From an uncultured Ignavibacteriota bacterium (lineage in GTDB: Bacteria; Bacteroidota; Ignavibacteria; UBA10030; UBA8401), in contig CAISDA010000083.1 in NCBI GenBank assembly GCA_903884005.1, positions 248,001 to 312,000 on the forward strand: 64,000 nt of DNA. Reading direction: 5' to 3'. The number at the start of each line of letters is the position of its first letter. The first letter of the stretch is position 1. This document shows positions 9,030-20,600 of the stretch, piece by piece. Below the pieces are notes generated by a model. That model was not told the DNA's origin. It searched no databases and saw only the letters and a list, made by a program, of their open reading frames with translations. The position numbers and the translations under genes are program-made.

Positions 9030-10124
9030 TTATCTTACAATTATTTTGAAACTCACGATTTTTTCAGCGCCGGGCTTCAGCGGTTCATTGAGTTTCCAAT
9101 TCACCGATTTCACCAGGCCGAGCTGAGGCGCTGTCGCCTTTTCACGTTCAATGGTGATACTCGTTCCCTGCCCTTCGGCGCTTCCTTCCAGAAACGATGT
9201 GCCGGCAGGAATGGGATTGCTTAACACGACATCCGTCGCGTTGCCGAGGCCGATATTCGTACACACAAGCAAGTACGTGACCGTGTCCGTGGGCTGCGTG
9301 CTGACCTTATTCGCCGTCGTCACGATCACAAGATTCGGATCGGCCGAATATTGCGCATTGGTTTTCAGCAATGCCGTTGCTTCAGTTTTTGCCGCAGCCG
9401 CGTTCGACGACGACGACCCTTCGACGACCATCCACAGCAGCGTCGTACCCGATGCGCTCTGCGCACCGGCAGGTACGGCTGTTACGATCGACAGCATATT
9501 TTTATCGGCGTTGACGGATTTCGGTTTCGGAAACACAGCGGCCGCAAACGCAGCAGGCTGTGTTTTCGCCGAGATCACAAATCCGCTTTCCTGAGCGACC
9601 ACTTGACCATCGATCGGCAGCGAGATACGAATACCCGCTACATCGCCAACGGCGCCCTTTAATTGGAAGGACAGTATGATTTTCGGCTTCGATCCGGACG
9701 CTCCGCCGGCAACGATGGAATGAATGGCAAATTCGCCTTTGCCCTGCGGGAACGCTACGTCATAGACGGCTTCGGATTGTGTTCCCAATTCATCGCCCGA
9801 TGTACGCACGAGCTTTACACCGCTGGTGGATTTTCCGAGAAGATCGCTTGAGTTCAAGGCCTTGATGGCCTTGTTCCCGGCGTCGAGAAATTCAATGATC
9901 GCCGCCTGCGATGTGCCGAGCATGGCGCCGAATTGCTCTTTCTTTCCCTTTTCAAGGCGTCCGCCGAGCAACATGGCAGACTGTGAGCCGGACGCATTCA
10001 GTGGTGAGAACGAACTCAGCGTGAATTGCGAATATTCCGTTGTCACTCCCTTTTTCGCCTGTTGCGCATTCAAACCCGCACAAGTGAATACAACTGTAAC
10101 AAACAACAGCACTGAATGTTTCAT
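9030..10124 (-). CDS. Exported protein with C-terminal DUF11 domain (364 aa)
   Basis: The signal peptide is MKHSVLLFVTVVFTCAGLNA followed by QQAKKG. Residues of about 25-240 form a domain I do not recognise, with segments such as FSPLNASGSQSAMLLGGRL and FPQGKGEFAIHSI, which looks like a beta-rich adhesion fold. The last 110 or so residues are a DUF11 domain (DTVTYLLVCTNIGLGNATDV). The motif EGSAEGQGTSITIE also occurs, as STEGQGITIDG, in the first gene of the operon. The chain ends FKIIVR-stop on the last DUF11 strand. It lies between the 2500-aa protein (28 nt upstream) and the Big_1 protein (42 nt downstream). It is the smallest exported product in the set. It could be a subunit, cap or adaptor; this is a guess from size alone. 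Confidence 0.8.
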   Translation of the reverse strand: MKHSVLLFVTVVFTCAGLNAQQAKKGVTTEYSQFTLSSFSPLNASGSQSAMLLGGRLEKGKKEQFGAMLGTSQAAIIEFLDAGNKAIKALNSSDLLGKSTSGVKLVRTSGDELGTQSEAVYDVAFPQGKGEFAIHSIVAGGASGSKPKIILSFQLKGAVGDVAGIRISLPIDGQVVAQESGFVISAKTQPAAFAAAVFPKPKSVNADKNMLSIVTAVPAGAQSASGTTLLWMVVEGSSSSNAAAAKTEATALLKTNAQYSADPNLVIVTTANKVSTQPTDTVTYLLVCTNIGLGNATDVVLSNPIPAGTSFLEGSAEGQGTSITIEREKATAPQLGLVKSVNWKLNEPLKPGAEKIVSFKIIVR

Positions 10125-10152
10125 TGCGTCCCTTTCGGTTATGAAAAGTTGA

Positions 10153-13100
10153 TTAATTGATTTTCACTTGATATGTTATTGTCCCTGTTCGCGCCGGCGC
10201 AATCGCGCCGATACTGAACGTGATATTGGTTCCCACCGCCGAAATGCCGGGCTGCTGTATACTATCATAGTACACACTCCCCGGCACAAATGATGTGTTC
10301 GCGGGCACGAATGCTGAAAATAACGTATTTCCAGCATTGCCATCGCCGGTATTCTGCCAGGAGATCGTGTATGTCACCACGTCGCCCGGGGCCGGGTTCA
10401 GTTTGTCCGGCGTCAATGTGATCTGCATGTTCGGTATTGTGCGGCTCGAAAGACTCCACCTTCCCATGTCCGCGACGGAAATTCCGGCAAGTTCCACGAA
10501 ATATGCTCCAGAGGTCGTCGAATCGGCTGTGGTGACACCGCGTCTATCCCAGACATTCGGTGATGATTCACGCCAGAGTTTGAGTGTGCCTTTGTAATTC
10601 GGCGGCGCGATTTCTCCGTTTTCGTAATGCAGCCGATATGAAAATGTGGCGCCAGTTGCGCCGGTCATGGAGAGCGTGTAATACCGATTGATCGGGTCCA
10701 TGAATGAATTTGCCCCCGGAGACGCGAGCGTTGTTGTTTCAGTAACGGATGAGGGCAGAGTGCCCCCAGAATTAAATGTAATCAAATTATTGGGGCCTTC
10801 AAACGCATACGGCGTACTTGCAGTGAATGTGTGCGTTCGTGTGATAGTGCCGATGATGAGTCCGTTGCCGGTTCTGCCGGTCGATGCTGTGACCGTTATT
10901 GTGTATGCGCCGGTGTTCAATGTTCCGAGTGTCATTGTCAGCACGGGCGTCTGCACGCTGCTCGTAAGCAACACGCCGTTTGCATCGTTGAGTTCAATGA
11001 TCCTATACGTTCCTGCCCCGGAGAGCTGATGCTGAGCCGTTCCCGACGCGAGCGCAATTTCAGATGTGCCCGAGTGGATGCCGTTGTTGTCCACGTTACC
11101 TTTTGCTGTAAGTATAAACCCGGCGTCGGCAAAAGTCGTTCCGCCGGCGACGGTAAAATTGTTCACCGTAAGGGCCACGGCCGCGGTCTTTGTATTCCCT
11201 CCCCCGACGAGAAGATTATAGTATGGCCAGCTCACCACTGTTTGCGCTCCCGCAGCCGTAAAGCCGATGGTGCCGCCCGTGATCGTTTTCGTGCCGGTCA
11301 CCGCAGGCAGCAGATTTTGAGTGTTCACCCTTCCCGCGCTCATCGTCATCGAGCCTCCGACCGTCAGGCTTTGCGAGGGAAGTATCGTGAGGATGACCGT
11401 CGCTTCGGTGATATCCAGATTGCGGCAGACCGCCGCTATGTTCACGTTGATCGAATCGGCGTTCGCCACATCGAGCACGACATCGTTTGCCGCAGTCGGA
11501 ATGTTCTTGAGATTCCAGTTGTTCGCATCGTTCCACAGGAACGTGTGGGAAAGTCCGGACCAATGGAATTTCGTTGTAAATTCGCCCGTCACAAAATCTC
11601 CAACCTCGGTCAGGCCGGTGGCGCGAATATCGTACGATCCGCGAGAGAAGATCGTCGGCGGAGTCCATGCCGATGCAAATAACCGCTCCATAAAATATGC
11701 CGACGTCTGACCTCCACTGGGCGTCACATCCGCGGCCACGAACCACAGGTCGATGCTATAGGAAGTAAACACCGTGCCTGTATTCGCAAGCGACCAGTAC
11801 CGGTTGGCGCAATTAGCCGGATCGATGCCCGAGGCGCCGATGCTGGGATGAGCGCCTGCTACGGCGCGGGCCGTGACCGTGCCTGCAGTCGTGATAGTGT
11901 TAAAGACCAGATCGATCGGCGTGTAGTTCGCCGCATCGCCTGTCTCAAATGAAAGAGCGTACGTGCCTGCAGTGACGGGAACCGGTTTCGTGATTGTTCC
12001 GAAAATGTGCCGCAGTATCGTTCCGTTCGACGCTCGTGTGATGCTTCCCGCTGTTCCCACGACGACACTGTTGGTGCCTGTGGCAAGGACGCCGACAGTC
12101 AGCGACAGGATGCCGGTGATATTCAGATTATTTCCCGTCAGCACCGCGCCAAGCCCGTCGTTCAGATCCAGATTCGCATACGATCCCGTGCCCGAAAGCG
12201 TATGCGCCACGCTTCCGGCGGTCAACGATATTTTTCCCTGACCGATGCTCGTGTGTGCTGCGGAATTAACGATGTTTCCTTTCACCGCCATTGTGTATCC
12301 GCTGTCGGCGAACGTTCCGGCAGACAGCGTCAGGTCGCCATTCACCGTACAGTCGAGCCCGGTCGATTTTATTTTGAAAGCGCTGAGCGTCTTCGATCCG
12401 GCCCCGCTCATCGTCAGATTATTGTAGATGAATCCGGCAATTGTTTGCGCCGCAGCGCTGGTGTAATTGATCGTGCTGCCGGCAATCGTATGGCCGGTTG
12501 CCGCGCCGGGGCTGAATGTTCCTGCTATCATGACGACTGCCGACGGAAGGGTCTTCTTAAAGTCCGAGAACATGAGATTTCCGTATGCCGCCTGTATCAC
12601 CGGCTGTCCGTCCGAGGCTCTATTATAGACGACAGTACCCGCTGCACTGCTTGAGAGCGTACCGCTTGTCAGCTTCGCAATATTATTAAGCCTGAGTGTG
12701 AACCCCTGAACATTGAATACCCCGTTCACGAGCGACAATGTATCGGCCACTGTGACGCTGTCGGACAGTGATGCGCCGGCCGAATTATTGATCGTCAACG
12801 TGCTGACAATCTGCGGCAGGCCGTTGCCGGTGACCTGTGCCGACGTTCCATTATAAATATAATACGCCCCGGTGCCGAACGTTCGCGTGCCGGACACGAG
12901 TATGTTTCCCGTGGCGCCCGAAGAGGCGATCCCCAGCGGAGACCCGAGCGAGAGCGTGCCCGTATTGGCCAATGTGAATGCGCCTGATCCGGACAATACA
13001 CTCGTTCCCATCACGAGATACGCGCCGGCATTGACGGTATAGTCGACAGCGCCGGTGACCGATCCCCCGGAGGTATATGTCTGAGCCGCGGTGCCGTTGA

Positions 13101-16100
13101 ACACGATGCTGCCCCGTCCGCTTCCCGTCACAGATATCGTTCCTCCGGTGTGCGTGAAATTTTTCGTGACCGTGACAACGTCCGTCGAGCTCGACGCGCT
13201 GAGATTCAGTGTCCCCGCGGTAACTGCCGTGGAGCCTGCAACATTGATAGAGGTCCGATCGCCATTCGTTGTGGAAAGAACCAGCGATCCACCGGACACG
13301 ACAAGACTGTCCGACACATTGATGATGCCGTTGGATGTACCTGTTGATGTAATGCCGATGACCGATCCGCCCGAAACGGCAAATGATTTTTTCACCGTCA
13401 GCGTCTGATTGATTCCCGAGCCGAACAACTGGAGCGTTCCCGTTCCCGATGCCGCCACCGTGTATCGTCCCGCCACGAAAGACGGCGCATTGAGCAGGCT
13501 GATGAGCGAACTCTGGGCCGCACAATTCCATACGAAGTTGCCGAACGATTGGCCGCAGTTTGCCGGCGCGGTCGTGGTAGAGCCCTGCACTTCGCATGTC
13601 GATGTCGAATCCCATACGGCTGTGGGAATCGTGCCGCCCGCGATCGCATGCTGATAGCTTGCACCACTCAAAAATGCCACCGTTGATCCGGACTGCACAA
13701 TGTCATTGCCCGTATTGCGCAGGACTCCCGCCACGGTCAGATCCGTGCCGGTTCCGTCCTGGATCGTGAGCGTTCCTCCGCTGACGATCGTGAGCGTCGC
13801 CCCGCTCTGAACGATCGTCTGATCGACCGTAACGGGGATCGGTATCGTGACGGCATCGCCCGTCTGAATGGTGATCAATCCCGCTTTTGCCGCCACGGGA
13901 TACGCCGTTGTATCTCTCCAGGCATTCGTCTGCACGTTGTTATATTGCCAGATCGTGGTAGCATTCCAGCTCCCATTTCCGGCCCCTGCACCTTTAGTGC
14001 GATACGCATTTGAGCTGCCGTTGAAGCCGACAATAAAATCGCCGAACGATTGCACCTGTACAGCCCGTATCGCGGAGATTGTTCTGGTATCCACATGCAC
14101 CGTATCCCACACCGACGACGCATACCGGCCCGCTATATAGAGCTGTTCGAAACCACTCACGTCTTCATCGCTCGGATTGATCCATGCAAAGTCGATCCGG
14201 CACGAATCGAACGCAAGACCGGAGGGCGTCAGCGTCCAATAGCGATTCACGCTATTCGTGGGATCGATGAGCGAACCGGAAATTTGCGGATGATCTCCCG
14301 TTGTGGTCTTCGCGGTCAATGTTCCAGTTGCGCCGGTGACATTATTGAATGTGACAGTGGCCGGAGTATACTTTGCGGCATCGCCGATATCGAATGCGAC
14401 AGCCGACGCGCCCGCGGCTACCGCGCGTTTCATCATGCCATTGACCCAGCCGCCCGTGTGCGTCACGCCGGTGGCTGTGTTGATGATGACCTGCTGTGAG
14501 GCCGTGGGCGTGATCACACCATTCGTCAATGTCAATTGTCCCGTGATCACAAGATCGTTGGAGATCGTTGCTCCCAACGCATCATTCACAACGAGATTGC
14601 CGTATGTACCGGCCCCCGTCAGCGCATGCGTCGCCGTTCCGCCCGCCAGCGTGATGCTGCCCGTGCCGTTATGCGTGCCTGCGTGCGAAATATTATTCGT
14701 CACGACAATCGTCGCCGTGGTTGTCGCCGTCACCCCGGACGCGATCGTGAAGCTGCCTTTTACAGAATCGGTGCCGGCGGTAAACGTCTTCGTTCCGCCG
14801 GTGACCAGTTGAAGATTATTGAACGTGAAGGGCGAAATGGATTGTGCGCCGCTCCCGTTGAATGCCACCGTGCTGCCGGCAATCGTATGTCCCGACACCA
14901 TGAGACTCGAGAACGATCCGGCAATACCCACCACGCCTGTGGCAGGCAGTAGTTTAACGGAATTCGAAAAGCTCAGATTGCCGTAATTTGCCAGGATGAC
15001 CGTTTGGTTGTCGGCCGCCTGATTGTAACTCACCGTGCCCGTAAGGCCGCTCGTAAGCGTGCCGGCCGACGACACTGCACCATTGAGCGTGAGCGTGTTC
15101 ACGCCGACGGCGAGCGTGCCCGAACTCAGGGCGAACGTGCTTGCAACCGAGGCGCTCGAATTCATGCTCAGTGTGCCGGCCCCCATGTTGACGGTGAGTC
15201 GGTTGAATGTCTCTCCCAGCGCGGCGGCGCTTGCCAGCGTCTGTGCGCCGCTGCTTGCGAATGTGACACCGGCCGTGGTCGGAACGAATGTTCCCGTTCC
15301 GGTACTCGTCCAGTTCCCGCCGATGGTCATATCCAGGGCATTGGAATTCAACGTTCCTCCGGTGATCGTCACATTATTGTTGACCGTCAGCGGATACGTA
15401 TCGAGGATCGCCGTCACATTGCCGTTAAAGAGCGTCATGTTATAGACGGGAATGCTCGATTTGATCCTCATCGTCTGCCCCGCCGGAGTGGATGCGTTAC
15501 CCAACTGGAGCGTGCCTCCGCTCACGGTATACACCGAATAGAAATAATTCGTATACGCGAGATTATCGTTGCCCGTTGCGCCGCCCTTCTGTTGTATGAT
15601 GAGCGTCCCACCAGTCTGCGTGAACTTCGAGCCGGAGACGGAAATCGTAAACGGCGCATAGGTGGTGGATGTACAGCCCATCTTATTGAGCGTGACAACA
15701 GCGGCATTAGCCAGCGTGAAATCGGTGATCGTGTAATTGTCCTTCGGCATGAATCCGCCTGCCACTGTGACCGTGCCTCCGTCGAAAATGAACCGGCCTC
15801 CGTATGAAATAAGATCCTGATCTGCCGCGTTGCCGACGATGAGTGAACCGGAATGGACGGCGAGATCGCCATTCACATTAAGGCTGCCGCCCGTTGTCGT
15901 GACCACGGCCGATGTGTTATTGAGCGTGAGTCCAGCCGTGATCGGTATCGTATTCGCCGACGTGAACGGCACGATCGCCGCCGGCGCGGCAAGGTTGAAT
16001 GTTCCGTTTACGAGCGTGAGAAAATTCGAGACTGCCGAAAAATTCGTTGCCGAGACGTCGAGTATGTTCGAAGCGGAAGCCCCCATATTGAGCGTCATCA

Positions 16101-17655
16101 GATTGAACCGTGCCATCGCACCGGTGCCGCTGACCGCCTGGTTTCCCTGCTTATTGAATGTCACGTTGCATACCTGCCCCGCGGCAGGCGCCATATCGAA
16201 CGTGCCGGCATTCGTCAGGTTGCCGCTCATCGTCATGGTATGCGTGGCGGTATACGCATTCGGTTTGAATGTGGCGCCGATTTTGATATCCAGATTTCCG
16301 ACGATTGTGACCGTTCGCACTGTTGTGTTGCTGCCGATGAGCAGCGTGCCGCTCGTTCCCTGTCCGATAGTCAGATCAGACACCTGAATGTTTTGGTCGA
16401 TCGTAACAGTAGTCCCGTTGGCGATCGTCACAATGGAAAATGCCGTCGGCACAATATTGCCGACCCACGTATTAGGAGTGCTCCATGGTCCAGTCCGCGT
16501 TGATACGAACGCGCTTGGGCTTAAGGTTGTCGCGCTTCCGGAGAGCGGCGTGCTGAGCGCACCTTCGGTGACGGCATACACGCGCCAGTAATACGTGACG
16601 GCGGGAACAAGATTCGTCTCGACGGAGGACGTAACTCCCGCTGCGAGTTTGCGCACAAAGTTGTAGGTCGAGCCGCCGTCGTCCGAACGGTATACGACAT
16701 ACCCGATCTCATTGGTAGCGTTGTCCGTCCAATGAAGCGTCATGCCGGTCGTCGAGATCCCATTGACCGAGAATGCAGTGGGCGCCGCGGGCACGGGTGG
16801 CTGGAACGTCAGCATCGTATTATTCGTGGGGACGATCCTCAGATCGTTCTGGCGCGTATTGTTGAATGTCGTCGTATTGGCTGTTTGCTGTATCAGCGCC
16901 TGGGCTGCAGTCGGATTCGAGGCAAGAGTTGGACCGCTCATGCCGATCGTATACCCAAGCGTGGGACTCGCGGCAAAATCGAATGTGCCCAGGGTCATGG
17001 TGCTGTAGAGGAACTGGATCTTGCCCGTGGATTCGTACAGCTTCAACTGAAAATTAAAGTTCGGCGTTGTGTTCGTCCAGATGGCCATGCGTATCCACTC
17101 TACCGTGAGTATACGGTTGGGCGCGGTACCGGTGACGAGATACTTAATGCTGCCGCCAAGCGGGTCAAGCTCGCCCTGCGTTGTGAGATCGTAATAAAAT
17201 GGTGCAATGCCGAGCACCGTGCCCGCATCACCCGACGGCGCCGAACGGCTGCTGGTGGACAGATCGTCGTCATATGGTCCGAATGCCCAATATTGCCGGG
17301 TGCCCTGGCCCGGCCCGCCGTCGCGCGTGGATGTCGAAAAATCGATGAACCCGTTCGTGGACACACAGAATGTCGTATACCGTTCACCGCAATAATAGAA
17401 GTCGAAGCCGATCGGAACGGGGAAACTGCGGTTGTCGTCTTCGGTCGATAATCCAACATTACGCCACGAATAGATTGCGCTTCCCAAAAATTCAATGGTA
17501 CTGTATGTTATAGAGGAGCTGGTCGGCGGCCCATAATTCGCCATGCTCTGCCCATATGCGACCGCCTGCACGCAAGCCGTCAAAAGGGCGAGAGTCACTG
17601 CGATTCGTATGATGAGTGTGCTTTTCATAGTCTGTTCGATGCCACGCTGTTTCAT
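10153..17655 (-). CDS. Giant exported multi-module protein (2500 aa): FN3, three beta-rich modules, DUF11 tail
   Basis: A signal peptide is present (LIIRIAVTLALLTACVQAVA). An in-frame ATG at 17628 (MKSTLIIR) gives a more usual n-region and may be the true start; neither start has a strong ribosome site. Residues of about 45-280 form a beta-sandwich region with FDFYYCGERY and STNGFIDFS. A fibronectin type III domain lies near 290-378 (GMTLHWTDNATNEIGY). Three large modules then begin near residues 387, 1225 and 2030, each opening with a W-rich line (GPWSTPNTWVGN, NGSWNATTIW, FLWNDANNWN) and carrying LSGxGxYxxLxLND and NRYWxL lines. A DUF11 domain occupies about 2405-2500 and ends YQVKIN-stop. 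Such W-rich modules are common in Bacteroidota cell-surface proteins and probably form beta-helices. It starts 20 nt after the barrel gene. A long extracellular fibre or adhesin is inferred. Confidence 0.88.
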   Translation of the reverse strand: MKQRGIEQTMKSTLIIRIAVTLALLTACVQAVAYGQSMANYGPPTSSSITYSTIEFLGSAIYSWRNVGLSTEDDNRSFPVPIGFDFYYCGERYTTFCVSTNGFIDFSTSTRDGGPGQGTRQYWAFGPYDDDLSTSSRSAPSGDAGTVLGIAPFYYDLTTQGELDPLGGSIKYLVTGTAPNRILTVEWIRMAIWTNTTPNFNFQLKLYESTGKIQFLYSTMTLGTFDFAASPTLGYTIGMSGPTLASNPTAAQALIQQTANTTTFNNTRQNDLRIVPTNNTMLTFQPPVPAAPTAFSVNGISTTGMTLHWTDNATNEIGYVVYRSDDGGSTYNFVRKLAAGVTSSVETNLVPAVTYYWRVYAVTEGALSTPLSGSATTLSPSAFVSTRTGPWSTPNTWVGNIVPTAFSIVTIANGTTVTIDQNIQVSDLTIGQGTSGTLLIGSNTTVRTVTIVGNLDIKIGATFKPNAYTATHTMTMSGNLTNAGTFDMAPAAGQVCNVTFNKQGNQAVSGTGAMARFNLMTLNMGASASNILDVSATNFSAVSNFLTLVNGTFNLAAPAAIVPFTSANTIPITAGLTLNNTSAVVTTTGGSLNVNGDLAVHSGSLIVGNAADQDLISYGGRFIFDGGTVTVAGGFMPKDNYTITDFTLANAAVVTLNKMGCTSTTYAPFTISVSGSKFTQTGGTLIIQQKGGATGNDNLAYTNYFYSVYTVSGGTLQLGNASTPAGQTMRIKSSIPVYNMTLFNGNVTAILDTYPLTVNNNVTITGGTLNSNALDMTIGGNWTSTGTGTFVPTTAGVTFASSGAQTLASAAALGETFNRLTVNMGAGTLSMNSSASVASTFALSSGTLAVGVNTLTLNGAVSSAGTLTSGLTGTVSYNQAADNQTVILANYGNLSFSNSVKLLPATGVVGIAGSFSSLMVSGHTIAGSTVAFNGSGAQSISPFTFNNLQLVTGGTKTFTAGTDSVKGSFTIASGVTATTTATIVVTNNISHAGTHNGTGSITLAGGTATHALTGAGTYGNLVVNDALGATISNDLVITGQLTLTNGVITPTASQQVIINTATGVTHTGGWVNGMMKRAVAAGASAVAFDIGDAAKYTPATVTFNNVTGATGTLTAKTTTGDHPQISGSLIDPTNSVNRYWTLTPSGLAFDSCRIDFAWINPSDEDVSGFEQLYIAGRYASSVWDTVHVDTRTISAIRAVQVQSFGDFIVGFNGSSNAYRTKGAGAGNGSWNATTIWQYNNVQTNAWRDTTAYPVAAKAGLITIQTGDAVTIPIPVTVDQTIVQSGATLTIVSGGTLTIQDGTGTDLTVAGVLRNTGNDIVQSGSTVAFLSGASYQHAIAGGTIPTAVWDSTSTCEVQGSTTTAPANCGQSFGNFVWNCAAQSSLISLLNAPSFVAGRYTVAASGTGTLQLFGSGINQTLTVKKSFAVSGGSVIGITSTGTSNGIINVSDSLVVSGGSLVLSTTNGDRTSINVAGSTAVTAGTLNLSASSSTDVVTVTKNFTHTGGTISVTGSGRGSIVFNGTAAQTYTSGGSVTGAVDYTVNAGAYLVMGTSVLSGSGAFTLANTGTLSLGSPLGIASSGATGNILVSGTRTFGTGAYYIYNGTSAQVTGNGLPQIVSTLTINNSAGASLSDSVTVADTLSLVNGVFNVQGFTLRLNNIAKLTSGTLSSSAAGTVVYNRASDGQPVIQAAYGNLMFSDFKKTLPSAVVMIAGTFSPGAATGHTIAGSTINYTSAAAQTIAGFIYNNLTMSGAGSKTLSAFKIKSTGLDCTVNGDLTLSAGTFADSGYTMAVKGNIVNSAAHTSIGQGKISLTAGSVAHTLSGTGSYANLDLNDGLGAVLTGNNLNITGILSLTVGVLATGTNSVVVGTAGSITRASNGTILRHIFGTITKPVPVTAGTYALSFETGDAANYTPIDLVFNTITTAGTVTARAVAGAHPSIGASGIDPANCANRYWSLANTGTVFTSYSIDLWFVAADVTPSGGQTSAYFMERLFASAWTPPTIFSRGSYDIRATGLTEVGDFVTGEFTTKFHWSGLSHTFLWNDANNWNLKNIPTAANDVVLDVANADSINVNIAAVCRNLDITEATVILTILPSQSLTVGGSMTMSAGRVNTQNLLPAVTGTKTITGGTIGFTAAGAQTVVSWPYYNLLVGGGNTKTAAVALTVNNFTVAGGTTFADAGFILTAKGNVDNNGIHSGTSEIALASGTAQHQLSGAGTYRIIELNDANGVLLTSSVQTPVLTMTLGTLNTGAYTITVTASTGRTGNGLIIGTITRTHTFTASTPYAFEGPNNLITFNSGGTLPSSVTETTTLASPGANSFMDPINRYYTLSMTGATGATFSYRLHYENGEIAPPNYKGTLKLWRESSPNVWDRRGVTTADSTTSGAYFVELAGISVADMGRWSLSSRTIPNMQITLTPDKLNPAPGDVVTYTISWQNTGDGNAGNTLFSAFVPANTSFVPGSVYYDSIQQPGISAVGTNITFSIGAIAPARTGTITYQVKIN

Positions 17656-17675
17656 GTGCGTACGATGCTTGTTTG

Positions 17676-20600
17676 TTATTTGCTGAACATGTCCAGAATT
17701 TTTTCCGTGAACTTCGCGCGTATGCTGATGAACGGCCCGCGTGACCAGTATTCGCTGTTCACAAGATCGGCGTCCTTCGTTCCCACAAAATTGTATCCCG
17801 TGCCGATGCGGATGTTCTTCATCACCACGTATCCGACTTCCGCGCTATAGCCGTTATTGGCGGAAGAGGAATTGTCCTGACCGATGATGCGCGAATCGAG
17901 CCGGCGGAATTCCGCCGCCACATCGAAGCCGTTCCATCGCAGATCGTATTCCGCCCGGAGCAGATAGAAGCTCGTGAGCGTCGAGGCGCTCAGTCCGAAT
18001 GCTTCTTCATTCGCATACTTCATCGCATACTTCGTTCCGATCTCGAGGCCGATCACGGGCTCCACGAACGTGTGCAGTGACGCGATATTCACGTCGGACG
18101 ATGTCTGCGGCGCAACCACGCCGTTGAATTCGACCTTCTTTTCGTACTTGCCGATGGCGTTCAGCCAGTCGTTGGACGCGGGACGATAGGCCAGTCCGAT
18201 GATGTTGTCCATTTTCTTCATCAAACCCGATCCTAGGGTGGAACCGATCTGACCCTGCGACATGATCGTGCCGGCAAACGAGGCGCTCGCGGCCGAAGCG
18301 GCGGATGCGGCCGAAGCCTGTGCATCTATTCTCGCCTCTTCATAATACGTAAATTTTTCGATGAACGTGAAATCGTTTGCTATGCGAAGATCGCTGCCGA
18401 ATGTCGCGACGCGGCGAATGCCCTGCGCGTTCTTTGCGAGTTCGCCTTTGATCGTTGCCTTGAGCGCGCTCTTGGGCAGATATTCGAATCCAACCGAGAC
18501 CGCGTCGTTGTCGGCTGTCTGCACTTCCACAATGTTTTTATCGAGCGAGCGCGTGCGTTCGTACGACACGTTCGAGGTGAGGTCTTCCGTGACGTGCAGC
18601 ACGTTCTTCAAACCGATGCTCATTTGGTTTCGGTCGCCGGTGATGCCGTTGCCCATCTGATACTTCGCCTGCGCCGATGTTCCGTAGCCGATCTCGGACG
18701 CGATGCCGAAGAGTGTGGCGTTGCCGCCGTTGCCGTACATCTTTTCGCTCACCGACAGCGTGATCGGATCGAATACCCGGTATTCGGCGCCGATGGTGCC
18801 CACAGACGGCTTCGCTTCGGTGGCCGTGGAGGAGCTGATGCTGTGCTCGTACTCGCCGATGATGTTCAAGCGCGAGAACGGCTTTACTGTTCCCTTGACA
18901 CCGATGATGGTCGACTTGCGTGCCGCACCGGCCTCAGACGTATCGCCGGGCGAGTCGTATGAAACATTTTCCACCTTCACGCCCAATGTGGCGACGCTGC
19001 CAAATGCATGGTCGGCGCTGCCCACGACCGAATTGACGATGACTTCCTTGTTGTTCGCCATCTGTGTCGATTTGTAGAATTCCGATGCGATCTTCGTGTC
19101 TGTTAATCCAGCATAGGCGAAGCCGGCGCCGTATTTTTTCGAGCCCGACTCGCTGTTCAGTCCGCCGGCACCCATGGTCTGGTTCATGAATCCCGCGTCG
19201 ACATTCCGGTAATACGATTTCAACTGCAGCTTCTCGATCGGTTCGGCAGCGATGTCAATTTTCCATGCATTCCCGCCCGCGTTCAGGTCGTCGAACCCGC
19301 GCGCAAATTCGCCGCCCACAACGAGCTTTTTGTTCAGATCGACCTTCGTGTTTGCGCCCAGGAGCGTGAAATTGTTGTTCGATCCGTCGTGCACGGCCGT
19401 GGCACCCACGCGCCATCCGCCCATGATCTCTTGTTCGGCCTGGCCGCCGACCACGTATGCCAAGTCGGTCGCCACGGTTGATGTTGCTTCGTATACTGCG
19501 ACAATATACACGGGGTTGCCGCTTGCATCGATGCCGGGGACCGGCTGTTTGAAGAACAGCGTGCCCTGCTGATAATCGATATCGTAATCGCCCAGGCGGT
19601 TCTTCTCGATGCGCGAGAGGATGATCTCGTTGTGAAGTTTGTCGCGCGTTTCAATGCGAATTTTGTCCGTCCCGGTCACGATGTTGCTCTTGCCGAGGAA
19701 ATAGAACCCGGAGATTCCCTGTCCGCGTATCTCGTCCTGCACGACCCTGCGGTTGGTCAGCGTTGCGAAGACATCGGCCGACTGTTGCTTCGTTTCGTAG
19801 TGCGCCTTGATGCCGTTGAATGTGCGGTCGTACCGGGCGAGTTCGCTCTGCGCGAGGCCCGTGGTAAAATCGCCGAACTCAGCGTACGAACGGTTGCGTT
19901 CGAGTTTGACGAAGAACGGATTGTTCGACTGCGCCGTATAATCGATCTTGCTGTTGTCGCCGTAGATCGAATACAGCACATCAGGATCGACCTCTTTAAA
20001 GAGCCGATCCTCATGCCGTGTGTTGTCGTACGATGCGGTGAGCAGATAATCTGTCCAGATCGAACCGCGGCCGTAAAATGCGAGTCTGCCGTCGGTGTGA
20101 AGTCCGTCATTCAGGAGATGTTCATCCTTGATGCCCGCGAGATTGCCCGATGTTGAAAGCTGCGTGGCCGATCCGTCCGCCGAACCGACGAGCATGAGCG
20201 GTTCCACCGGTGTCGTGAATTCAAGCGTCCGTACGGTCTTGATGCTGTTGGAACTGAACGTTAATGTATACGGACCCGCTTCGCGCGGCGACTTCACCGA
20301 GAATTCAACCGCACCCTTCTCGAGCTTCGTCTGGAACCCCGGAGTCCTCGGATCAAGATCCGTGCCGCCATATTCAAGGCTGTCCGCTACAAGTGTGACA
20401 AAGAATCCATCCGCGATTGAAACATGCCACTTGTCGAACACTTTGACGTCCAACTTAATGAATGACTTTCCGTCTGCCGGGAACAATGCTTTATCCATCG
20501 TCACAGAGATCGAATCCGGTGCTCCGAAGCGATGCATTTTTTGTTCGGCGGAAACTTCGCGTCCGTTCGGCATTCGTATCGACACTTTGTATGTCACGGG

